DNA from: Promethearchaeota archaeon
GTDB lineage: Archaea; Asgardarchaeota; Lokiarchaeia; Helarchaeales; RDOG01
Direction: 5' to 3'
Length of the DNA: 64,000 bases
Assembly: GCA_011365055.1 (NCBI GenBank)
Contig: RDOG01000016.1
Span: 1-64,000, forward strand
Shown here: piece after piece, positions 28,283 through 37,200 of the stretch
Numbering within the stretch: position 1 is the stretch's first letter
Layout: every line of letters begins with the position of its first letter
Translations under genes and position numbers: made by a program
Notes under the pieces: model-generated
Told to the model about the DNA's origin: nothing
Database searches by the model: none
Seen by the model: only the letters and a program-made list of their open reading frames with translations

Positions 28283-28747
28283 TCAAATTTCTGGTGCTCT
28301 AGCAGCATATTTTTCTGTCCATTCCCTAGCAGTTTTTTCAAAATTTCTTGCAGATTGTTTTGCAGATTCTGGATTTAATGGACTTTTAAAATTAAAATTC
28401 CCTCCTAACATGCCAATGATATTCATAATTACTGAAACTATGTCTGAACCTGGGCTCCAAGTTACTTCACCTTCTCCAGTTATTTTTAAAATATCATTAC
28501 AAATTTCTCCAGTGTTAGGATTTACATTTGGATGCCAAATTTTTGTTAAAAATCGAACTTGAGGTGGTTCAAAGGGATAATCATCAGGAAGTTGAATTTC
28601 TATTAGATAGAAATGATTTTCGTACGGACTATTTTGAGGACCATTAATCCATCCACGATAATATTTTAAATTACCATTTACAGTTCGGAAAAGTGGTAAC
28701 TCTCTTTCAATATTTTTAAATTCATTAAGTAATCTTTCTTGACTCAA
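28283..28747 (-). CDS. E2 ubiquitin-conjugating enzyme (UBC fold)
   Basis: A full UBC domain of 154 residues with almost no extension. It has P-F-E-P-P (58-62), the H-P-N tripeptide (72-74), the catalytic Cys83 in G-E-I-C-N-D, the W-S-P loop that contacts RING E3s in eukaryotes, and a C-terminal A-R-E-W-T-E-K-Y-A closely like UBE2D enzymes. It takes the ubiquitin-like protein from E1 as a thioester and transfers it to substrates. All residues for activity are present. It starts with TTG; its GAGGT site overlaps the E1 stop codon, so the genes are translationally coupled. Confidence 0.96.
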   Translation of the reverse strand: MSQERLLNEFKNIERELPLFRTVNGNLKYYRGWINGPQNSPYENHFYLIEIQLPDDYPFEPPQVRFLTKIWHPNVNPNTGEICNDILKITGEGEVTWSPGSDIVSVIMNIIGMLGGNFNFKSPLNPESAKQSARNFEKTAREWTEKYAARAPEI

Positions 28748-28756
28748 AATTTAACC

Positions 28757-29962
28757 TCATGTAAATTTTATTTCAATTTTAAAATTAAGAGACGTAATTT
28801 CATCTTCAACATACAAAATATCCCCATTTTTAAAAATTTTTTTAATATCTATTGATTTCAAATCTTCTAATCGTTTCTTTTCTTCTTCATTTTTAGTTTC
28901 TTTAAAGCGAAAAATGATTTTATCATCTTGAATGATAATAGGTGAATTTAAATTAATATTAATTTTATCTTCAAGGTTAAAGGCAAAGGATTCTAATGGA
29001 ATCGTTGGATCAACATTTATTTTAAAAATTTTTTTGCTACATACAATACAATTATTATTTTTTTCCAAAGGAACGGTCCACATTTTTCCTGTTATTCCAT
29101 TATATTGTATAAAATTATTTACTACAAAATTCCATTTATTTTTATCTAAAGGTTCAAGAATAAGTTTTAGCAATTCATTGGAAATCACAGAACCAATTAT
29201 CGCATTAGTGGTTATGATTTGAGCTACAACATTTTTTAATGTATCTATTATTAAAGGCGTGGATACACCGATAATACCAAATTTTCTTGCATGAAATTCA
29301 GCTAATTCAAATAAAATTTCTTGATCTTTAAAATCTTCTAATTCTGGAAATCTTTTATATTTCAAAAAAAATTGATCTCTTGCTTCTAGTGCACAATCAT
29401 TTGGAGTTCTTGGATTAATCGCGTAATTGCATTTAAATTTCTCGGTTTGTTGAATCCATAGATTTTGACACATTAAACATGGCGTTGTTCCTGGAATTAC
29501 AACTTGAACATGTCCAATAAATCCTTCAGCCCCTCCATCAATAAATTTCTTATTTAATTCAACACATTTTTCATTTAACCAGATTCTAGCTGATAAATTA
29601 TCTAAAGTTGAAATAATATAATCAAAACTCACTAAATTCTCTTTTTCTATATCTTGAATTTTTTTATTTAAATAATAATACTGTCCTTTTGGATTAATGC
29701 CTTTCATTTTATTAACAGTTACCTCTGCTTTAAATTTTCCTTGGTCCGATTCATCAAAAAATATCTGCCTGTTTAAATTAGTGATTTCTATCTTGTCTAA
29801 ATCCACTACCGTTATTCGCTGAAAACCTAAAAATACGAGATTTTTTAATACCTCTGCCCCTATTCCTCCTGCCCCTACAACGAGTATATTTGTAAGTTCT
29901 ATTATTTCTTGCCCTTTTTTTCCCCAAATTCTAATTTGTCTATCAAATTTTTTTTCATTCAA
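28757..29962 (-). CDS. E1-like ubiquitin-activating enzyme (UBA2/UBA3-type architecture)
   Basis: The 401-residue protein adenylates the ubiquitin-like C-terminus. The ThiF-type domain shows G30-A-G-G-I-G (ATP loop), D54-L-D, N62-L-N-R-Q and D121. Zinc ligands are Cys162-x2-Cys165 and Cys305-x2-Cys308. Cys178, followed by P-R-T-P-N-D-C, sits where UBA2 and UBA3 keep their catalytic cysteine, so it is the candidate thioester residue. Residues ~310-401 resemble the ubiquitin-fold domain that recruits E2 in eukaryotic E1s. It starts with TTG at 29962, overlapping the ubiquitin gene by 8 nt in another frame; AGGT within the Ala-Gly codons of ubiquitin serves as ribosome site. Confidence 0.95.
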   Translation of the reverse strand: MNEKKFDRQIRIWGKKGQEIIELTNILVVGAGGIGAEVLKNLVFLGFQRITVVDLDKIEITNLNRQIFFDESDQGKFKAEVTVNKMKGINPKGQYYYLNKKIQDIEKENLVSFDYIISTLDNLSARIWLNEKCVELNKKFIDGGAEGFIGHVQVVIPGTTPCLMCQNLWIQQTEKFKCNYAINPRTPNDCALEARDQFFLKYKRFPELEDFKDQEILFELAEFHARKFGIIGVSTPLIIDTLKNVVAQIITTNAIIGSVISNELLKLILEPLDKNKWNFVVNNFIQYNGITGKMWTVPLEKNNNCIVCSKKIFKINVDPTIPLESFAFNLEDKININLNSPIIIQDDKIIFRFKETKNEEEKKRLEDLKSIDIKKIFKNGDILYVEDEITSLNFKIEIKFT

Positions 29963-30215
29963 AATATTTACCTGCTATTGACCGTACAACGCAAAATATG
30001 ACTCCATCTTCTTGAAATTTTATTGTTTTTAAAGTATCATCATCATTGATAACATTTCCCCCATAAATTAGTCTTTGCCTGTCAATAGGTATCTTTCTTC
30101 TTTGTTGAATCATGTTTTTCAACTCTATAATCTTGGAATCTTTTGGTAGTATAAATCTTTCTTCATTTCCATCCGTCATTCTAACCCTAACGGAAGTTAC
30201 TGCTTTTTTATCCAT
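29955..30215 (-). CDS. Ubiquitin-like modifier precursor ending Ala-Gly plus four residues
   Basis: An 86-residue beta-grasp protein alignable with ubiquitin without gaps over most of its length. I-P-I-D-R-Q-R-L-I-Y-G-G matches the I36-G47 region, keeping the Ile44 patch, and V-V-R matches residues 70-72. At the positions of Gly75-Gly76 it has Ala-Gly, then a K-Y-F-E tail. The tail would have to be removed, presumably by the adjacent JAMM protease, leaving a single C-terminal Gly. Of ubiquitin's chain-forming lysines only the Lys27 equivalent is kept; 6, 11, 48 and 63 are replaced by Arg, Asn, Asn and Glu. It follows the large membrane protein by 2 nt and overlaps E1. Confidence 0.95.
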   Translation of the reverse strand: MDKKAVTSVRVRMTDGNEERFILPKDSKIIELKNMIQQRRKIPIDRQRLIYGGNVINDDDTLKTIKFQEDGVIFCVVRSIAGKYFE

Positions 30216-30217
30216 TT

Positions 30218-33200
30218 TTAATCATCTTCTTTAAAAAAAATTTCTTTAATTTTATAAAATAAAGGTCGGATTTCCTCATTCAAGTTAGATTCGACTATCC
30301 CAATCCATTCAGAGCTCAAATTTTTGGGTAGTATTAAATCTTTAATTTCTAAATGATCTTCACAAGTTGTTTTTATTTCCAAATTCTTATTATTTAAAAG
30401 TTTAAACGAAAGAACCTTTAATACTTTTCCACAATACTTGCACGAAAGTAACTCAATCCATTCTTTCTTAACAGATTTTTTTGATTTTGGAGTGAGAGAG
30501 ATCCCTTCAATTTTCTTCTTCGAGAAAGAGCCTATTTGACCACATTTAAAACACTGTGGGGTTCCCTTTTTCAAATACCATTTTTCCAGATGTTCATTAC
30601 AAGATATAGCTCCGCAATTTGAGCATTCCCAAATTTCTTTTTTGTATGGATCAAGATATTCTTGCATGATATCACATTTAAATTGAAATTTCTTTGAAAT
30701 AAATTGATTTAAAGACGTCTCGATCTTTTCTTTATGACTTTCCCAATCAAATATAAAAAACGATATAGAAATTTCAGATAGTATGAAAGGGAGATTATTA
30801 CAAAGATTTATGTAATATCTCTCAAATTCCTCGATTTTTCTTTTAATTTTTGAAGATTTTTCATTAATAAATTTATTAATAAGTTTAAATCCAATCCGAT
30901 CTCTATTTTTTTGAACATAATCTTCGTAATTTATAATATGAGCATTTATTTTATATTCAATATAATTAAACAAGGCTTTATTAATTATGATAAACCTTGC
31001 TAAATATTTATAATTGTTCTTGATTTCCTTCTTAATATCATCTAATATCCTTATAAATTCTTCAAAATTTTCATTCCATTCAATTATCAAATCTTCAATC
31101 GGATAGGAATCATGAGATTTGAAGAAAAGTTGCATTTTTTTATTTTCATTTAAGGTTACTTGTTTAAGATTTTCAATATCTACTTTTAATAATTCATCAA
31201 TATCTAAAATTTCAACGTCAATATTCTTTAATTTCGTAAATATTTTATTTCTAATATCTTTATTTAATTTATTTTTGTTGTCATTAATTAACACAATATT
31301 CCAAGATATGAAATCTCTAGTCAATCTTATTGATTTTTGAATAATTTCTTTTAAAATAAGGATCTTAGCTTTAAACTCATCCTTTTTTTGGAAATAAATT
31401 GACCATTTATCCGATAATTGTAAATGAAATCCATAACCTTTTGGAATCTTCAAATTATTTGCCCAATTTGACGCATTTTGAAACCAAATTTCAATCTCTG
31501 AAAAACTTAATTCTAGTATTTTAATTTCTTCATTAATTTGACTTAAAACATTTGTCGATAACCAATCTTCGAGATTTTTATTAATATCTTCATATTTATT
31601 TTCAAAAAAAATAATAAATTTCTTAAATTGAAATTCAAATTCAGAAATTTGATATGATTGAACATCGGCTTTTAATTTATCATAATCACTTAAATAAAAC
31701 GTTTTTATAAATATATGTCTAAGATTTTTCAAAAAAAATGCAATTTCTTCATCTTTCTTTTTTTTCAAATTCTCCAGTTGCTCAAAATCTTTCTTAAAAT
31801 CCTCTTCAAAACCAACTTTTCTATATTTTTTGTTTAATTCATCTAAATATAAAACTATCTTGTTTAATACTACTTCTAAATCTTCCAATATTTCATTAAT
31901 TCCAATAAATTTTTTAAATAATCTGTATTCTATGATTAAATTCTCCTCATTATTATTTCTAAAAATATAATTTTTTGAAATTTGATTAAGATTTTCATTT
32001 AGAATCTCTAAATCATTTGTATGCTTATTAAAAATCAAATAATAGTTGTTTAAATTGCTTTTAAAATCTTTAATATTACTTTGAAATATTTTATACTTGT
32101 TTTTAGTTCTTTTATATCTTATAAGAACAGAAGTGGCACTACCAACTACAATTAATATAAAAATAGGAATATCGATCGGTAATAATTTAAAAAAATCAAA
32201 AAAATCACTCAATCCATCATTATCCGTATCATAATCATTAGGATCAGTTTTATATAGAAAAATCTCATCATAATCCGTTAAATAATCAAAATCTGAATCA
32301 GGTAAATTTGGATTGGTAAACCATATTTTAACTTCATCATAATCACTAATTTTATCAAAATCCGAATCTAATAAAAAAGGGCTTGATCTATAAATTATTA
32401 ATTCTTCATAATCATCTAAATTATCATCGTCTGTATCATTTTTTAGAGGATCTGTTCCATAAAATTGATATTCTGCGCTATCATTAAGTAAATCTCCATC
32501 AGTATCTAATAAGAAGGGATCTGTTTTGGAATCATTTAATTCTATTAAATTAGATAATCCATCCAAATCATAATCTATTGAATTATTGATAAGAATATCT
32601 TCATTTTGCATGTTGAAGAGAGTTAAATTTCCTGTTAAATGAAAAGAAAGATTGCCATTATTAGATGAAGAAGAATATTTTAATCCCGGAGTACAGTTCA
32701 AAAAACTTTTATTAATTTGAATTACATTAGATCGTAAAAACAAGTAACCATGACCTCCATTACTTGGTTCAAATCCAATTAACCCATTGCCGCCATTTAT
32801 CAAAATGTCTGTATTTATTAATTTTAAAGAAATATCTGAATTAACTGTTAAATTTGCCTCTCCACCTGAAGAATATATTGTCACGCCATCCCCGCCCTCT
32901 AATAATAAAAAGAAATTTTCAAATTGAGACGTTTCAGTTAAAATTATCACTTTAGAATTTCCACTATGCTGAAAATTTGTACTAGTCAATCCTACAGAAT
33001 ATATTGAAGAATTAATTGCTTCAAGATTATTATTAGAATGAAGAATAACATTAGAAGAGCTTCCTCTCCCATATATTTTTTTACCCGTTGAATTTAAAGC
33101 AGAATTCTTTAAAAATAAATTATTTCCATAAAAATTTACATAAGAGTTTCCACTCAGAGGATCTCCTCCTGTACCTGCAGCACCCCCTAAAATACTCATG

Positions 33201-33970
33201 CGAGTTAATTCAATATCTAGATTTTTATTACAAACTAAAGTAAAATTTGAATTTAATCCTTGAAAACCAGCCGTATTGCCCAAAGAAAAAATATTTGAAT
33301 TATAGAAAATGATATCTTCTATGGTTTTTATCAGAGTGATTGTATTTGAAGTTCCATTATATGTTACATTCAAAAAAGAATTATTTAGTTGAAAATTATA
33401 ACCAAAAAAAAATATTTCTTCTAACAATATTATTGAATCATTAAAATTTAAAGTTGAATTTCCCGTCGAATTTATTGATGTTAAAGCAATTTTTGAATTA
33501 TTATAAGCAATTATACTAGCATTATCTTTTAAATAAATTTTAGTTTTATTAATATTCTTAATACTACCATTATTTAGAATTAATTTTCCATTGTCTTTTA
33601 TAGTAATGTTATAATCATATTCTGTTGTTGAATTCATTAAGATGGTTCCATTCCAATTTATGATCAAAATTCCATTATCTTCTATCAAAATACTTTCATT
33701 AATAATTTTAACTGTTTGATTATGATAAGTAGTTGAATTAATTGACCAAATTTCTGCATTTATTGAGTAATTTTCTTGTCTTGGCAAAATTTTTCTAAAT
33801 TCTGAATTCTTTGTAAAATTTACTTCTAAAATTATAAAATAAAATAAAAGTCCAAAAATCATAATCAACGAAATTAGGATTATTGAAAAAAATTTCTTTT
33901 TAAAATTCTTCATTTCTTTTATTACACTCGTAATTTTATTATTTTGACAAGGTTGTTTTAATTTAAACAT
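30218..33970 (-). CDS. Membrane protein with calcium-repeat ectodomain and cytosolic RING-like zinc fingers, first gene of ubiquitin operon
   Basis: The 1250-residue protein begins with a signal-anchor helix (about 27-50). Its ectodomain has N/S/I-rich short strands suggestive of a beta-helix (60-450), then six Asp-rich D-x-D-x-D/N repeats like thrombospondin type 3 calcium repeats (about 460-590). A second membrane helix lies at ~595-617, then a ~480-residue coiled-coil/helical region. The C-terminus has Cys1116, Cys1119, Cys1124, His1127, Cys1140 and Cys1143, with a K-W-Y-L-K-K stretch reminiscent of RING fingers. A second set is Cys1177, Cys1180, Cys1203 and His1206. Its stop is 2 nt from the ubiquitin gene. 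I infer a membrane-anchored E3 or receptor; this is not proven. Start may be 33970 (no ribosome site) or ATG 33913. Confidence 0.75.
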   Translation of the reverse strand: MFKLKQPCQNNKITSVIKEMKNFKKKFFSIILISLIMIFGLLFYFIILEVNFTKNSEFRKILPRQENYSINAEIWSINSTTYHNQTVKIINESILIEDNGILIINWNGTILMNSTTEYDYNITIKDNGKLILNNGSIKNINKTKIYLKDNASIIAYNNSKIALTSINSTGNSTLNFNDSIILLEEIFFFGYNFQLNNSFLNVTYNGTSNTITLIKTIEDIIFYNSNIFSLGNTAGFQGLNSNFTLVCNKNLDIELTRMSILGGAAGTGGDPLSGNSYVNFYGNNLFLKNSALNSTGKKIYGRGSSSNVILHSNNNLEAINSSIYSVGLTSTNFQHSGNSKVIILTETSQFENFFLLLEGGDGVTIYSSGGEANLTVNSDISLKLINTDILINGGNGLIGFEPSNGGHGYLFLRSNVIQINKSFLNCTPGLKYSSSSNNGNLSFHLTGNLTLFNMQNEDILINNSIDYDLDGLSNLIELNDSKTDPFLLDTDGDLLNDSAEYQFYGTDPLKNDTDDDNLDDYEELIIYRSSPFLLDSDFDKISDYDEVKIWFTNPNLPDSDFDYLTDYDEIFLYKTDPNDYDTDNDGLSDFFDFFKLLPIDIPIFILIVVGSATSVLIRYKRTKNKYKIFQSNIKDFKSNLNNYYLIFNKHTNDLEILNENLNQISKNYIFRNNNEENLIIEYRLFKKFIGINEILEDLEVVLNKIVLYLDELNKKYRKVGFEEDFKKDFEQLENLKKKKDEEIAFFLKNLRHIFIKTFYLSDYDKLKADVQSYQISEFEFQFKKFIIFFENKYEDINKNLEDWLSTNVLSQINEEIKILELSFSEIEIWFQNASNWANNLKIPKGYGFHLQLSDKWSIYFQKKDEFKAKILILKEIIQKSIRLTRDFISWNIVLINDNKNKLNKDIRNKIFTKLKNIDVEILDIDELLKVDIENLKQVTLNENKKMQLFFKSHDSYPIEDLIIEWNENFEEFIRILDDIKKEIKNNYKYLARFIIINKALFNYIEYKINAHIINYEDYVQKNRDRIGFKLINKFINEKSSKIKRKIEEFERYYINLCNNLPFILSEISISFFIFDWESHKEKIETSLNQFISKKFQFKCDIMQEYLDPYKKEIWECSNCGAISCNEHLEKWYLKKGTPQCFKCGQIGSFSKKKIEGISLTPKSKKSVKKEWIELLSCKYCGKVLKVLSFKLLNNKNLEIKTTCEDHLEIKDLILPKNLSSEWIGIVESNLNEEIRPLFYKIKEIFFKEDD

Positions 33971-34273
33971 TTTTAGAAAATATAACTTAAAAAATCTTTA
34001 TGCTCACGATAAATTAATATTTCTTATGAAAATTTTATTCTTTTTGCCTTGGTAAGAGTATTATTGATATAATATCTCATTTCTTTTAAGAGAACGACAA
34101 AGTAAATATATTCCCTTCAGACTATGATTTAATACAATTAATCCTATATTGTGTAATTTATTATTCTCATCGTCTAAATGGCCGATTCTGAATACGAGAT
34201 AATAATCATAAATTAGATGGTTAAATATAATGCTCCAATGAACATTAGAATTAATATTTCTTGACTTAGGAAG
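33971..34273. promoter_or_regulatory. Divergent promoter region of ubiquitin operon and giant surface gene
   Basis: About 300 bp without ORF or recognisable RNA. It separates the ubiquitin operon (minus) from the 25.7-kb surface-protein gene (plus), so both promoters must lie here and could be co-regulated. AGGAAGGTG at 34268-34276 is the ribosome site of the giant gene. No individual TATA box can be chosen confidently. Confidence 0.45.
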
Positions 34274-37200
34274 GTGTTTAAGATTAAAAATATAAAAAAA
34301 ACTAAAAAAAATCCCGTTTTTAGTACAAAAACGAAAATTTTTATTTTAATTATTTCATCACTATTTATAGTTTCAGGATTTGCATTAACAGGTTTCGAAA
34401 TTTATCAAACTGCTCCAGCTACTCCAGAAAATTTCACTTTGGCACCTTCCAACTTTAGTAGTAATGGATCAGTCTATTTGAATTGGAGCGAGCCTGTAAA
34501 AACGATGAGTATTCAAGGATACAAGATTTATCGAGGAAATAATCCAAATTTCCAAATTTCAGAAAATAATCTTATAGGTAAGACAAGTGAAACAAAATAT
34601 ACGGATCGCGTTTGGTATGAAGGTAAAATTTACTATAAAATTACTTCTATTAGCATTTGGGGAAAGGAAAGTACTCCAAGTGACGCAATTTCAATAGATG
34701 TTGACGTTACTTCTCCGAGGACCCCATCTCCAAAAATCGAGTTACTTGAAGGAGGGCAGGTAAATATTAGTTGGGATCCTCAACTTCAATTAGATTCTAA
34801 TCCTGTTTATTACGAAATTCTAAGGGGTAATGAAAAAAATTTTGAATTGAGCTCTGAAAATTTATTTGGTTCATATGATCTTGTTACAGATATTGATGAA
34901 AATGGAGAAACTCATTACAATTTTCAATTTATTCCTCATAAAGTCTATGATAATTACTTTATTGATACAACTGTTGAACATGGTAAGACTTATTATTACC
35001 GTGTATTAGCGCTTGATGAAGCTGGAAGATGGAGTTATGTTTCAAAAGAAGTATCTATACTTATTGATTCTCAAGGTCCGGAGATTCCAAATGCATCTGT
35101 ATCTCATTTAAACGAATTAGGAGTTCCACTTACGTTTAATGTATTGAAATGGGAAACTCCTGTTGAAAAAGATGATATAACTTACAATATTTATAGAGGT
35201 GAAAAAGAGGATTTTACTACTAACTCCGATTCACTTTTAATTAATCAATTAAAACAAAATACATACATTGATTATGATGTTCCGAACGAAAAATCTTATT
35301 ATTATAAGATAAGAGCAGTTGACAAAGTTGGAAATGAAGGCCCTGCTTATATAATCTTTTCTAAAAGCATTGAAAATGATTTAAATTCTATCTTATTTGT
35401 TTTTGATAAATCAGATGCAATATCTAAAAAGGCAATAAACCTATTTGCTTCACTCATTCCTGTTGAAATATTGTATGATACTATTTCAATAGTACCAATT
35501 GGGGAAATTAGTCAATTACAAACGCTCTTGGATCAAGAATTTGAAACTATAATTTATGGTTTTCATGGTTCATCAGAAGGAATAATTATTGGAAATCAAT
35601 TAATGGAATGGGATTTATTAAAAGAAGAAATAGAAAATTCAAAGATCAATAACCACATCCTAACCTCTTGTGAATCCAATTCAATTTCAAATATTTTAGG
35701 AGATAAAAAAATTTTTGGTATGGATGGGGTTGTTGATTATATGATTTCTATCGTTAGAGCAATAGAAATCCTCATTACAATGATACCAACGACTTTGAAT
35801 CAATTTGAAGTCGATACTATAAAACAATCAACAACGAATTTTATTTTAACAAATATTTATGAGTTTAATATTAGACTCTTACAACCTATTGAGCCGATGG
35901 TTATTTATTTTCCAAATGAATTCCCATGGTATCAGAATTCTTTTTCCTCAATAAGTACACCTATATTATATAACGATTCAATTGATTTTTTTGTTAGAAT
36001 TTATGATACGTTTGCACCAACTGTAAACGTTAGTTCTGCAACATTAAGTTATAGAATTAATGGTTCTGGTTTATATAATAATGTTAGCATGACGTTATAC
36101 AGTGGAACTGTGATTGATGGCATTTGGAATTGTACTATTGGTCCATTTTCATATGGTACATTCATTGAATATTTTGTAAATGGAACAAATACAAATTCAA
36201 TTTCGAATATAAGCAAAGTTGATAATTTTACTGTAGATGATCTTACTCCTCCTGAATTTTTAAGTGCAAATGTCTTGTCGTTCAATCCCATAATTGTAGG
36301 TGTAAATGTAACTGATGGTTCTGGAGCAGCTGGAGTAAATGAAGTATATTTACATTATTGGAATGATTCTCTTCCTGTCGATGAACCCATTGAAAATTGG
36401 TATAAAATACAAATGCAATATTCTAATAATAGTTTAAAACCACTAGAGTGGAACGTTACGATGCCCAGCTTCCCGTTTGGAACGAACGTTTCAATGTATG
36501 TTAATGCATCTGATCAGAGATCTCCTGAAAATAATTGGAATTTATTGACTAATGGTTCTGATTTTTACAATTACACAATACAAGGCTTGATGTATTATTA
36601 CGGATTGAATAATTCAATAAAAACAGTCGGAACGAAAACAGATATTATATTTCAAGTTATTGATCAATTTGAAAGACCCGTTTCGGGTATTAATGTAAGT
36701 TTTTCTATTATATTCAGCCCAGATGGAAATAGCAAATTAAATACAACTAGTGAAATAACTAGTTCTGATGGAAGAGCTAACGTGGAACTTACATTAGCTA
36801 ATAGGAGCGGTATTACACGAATTAATGCTGTAACTTCCAACTCTTTTATTGTCAATAATAGTATTTACATTCATGTTGAAGGTACTCCTGATGTTCCTAA
36901 TCTTATTAAAATATTATCTGGATTTAACGTGGAAAATACAGTGAATAATAATGAAACAATTTCTTTTAACGTGACTGATCAATACGGAAATCCTATTCCT
37001 AATTTAAGAATGAATTATACCATTCTTTCAAGCCCGTTAAATGATGCATCATTAAATATGAGTACAAGTATTACATCAAGTAATGGATATGGTGCAGTAA
37101 ATCTTACACTTTCGAAATATAAAGGTAGTAATTCAATAAAGATAAATGTCTCAAGCGTAGAAGGTTATGGTTTTGATGTTTCTAACTCAACAAGCATTAA

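Noticed and set aside
29955..29970. Frameshift joining ubiquitin-like and E1 genes
   Set aside because: Both proteins are complete, with a TTG start and an AGGT site for E1; the 8-nt overlap is a normal coupled junction.
34030..34230. tRNA-like stretch in the divergent spacer
   Set aside because: No T-loop consensus or paired acceptor stem could be found.
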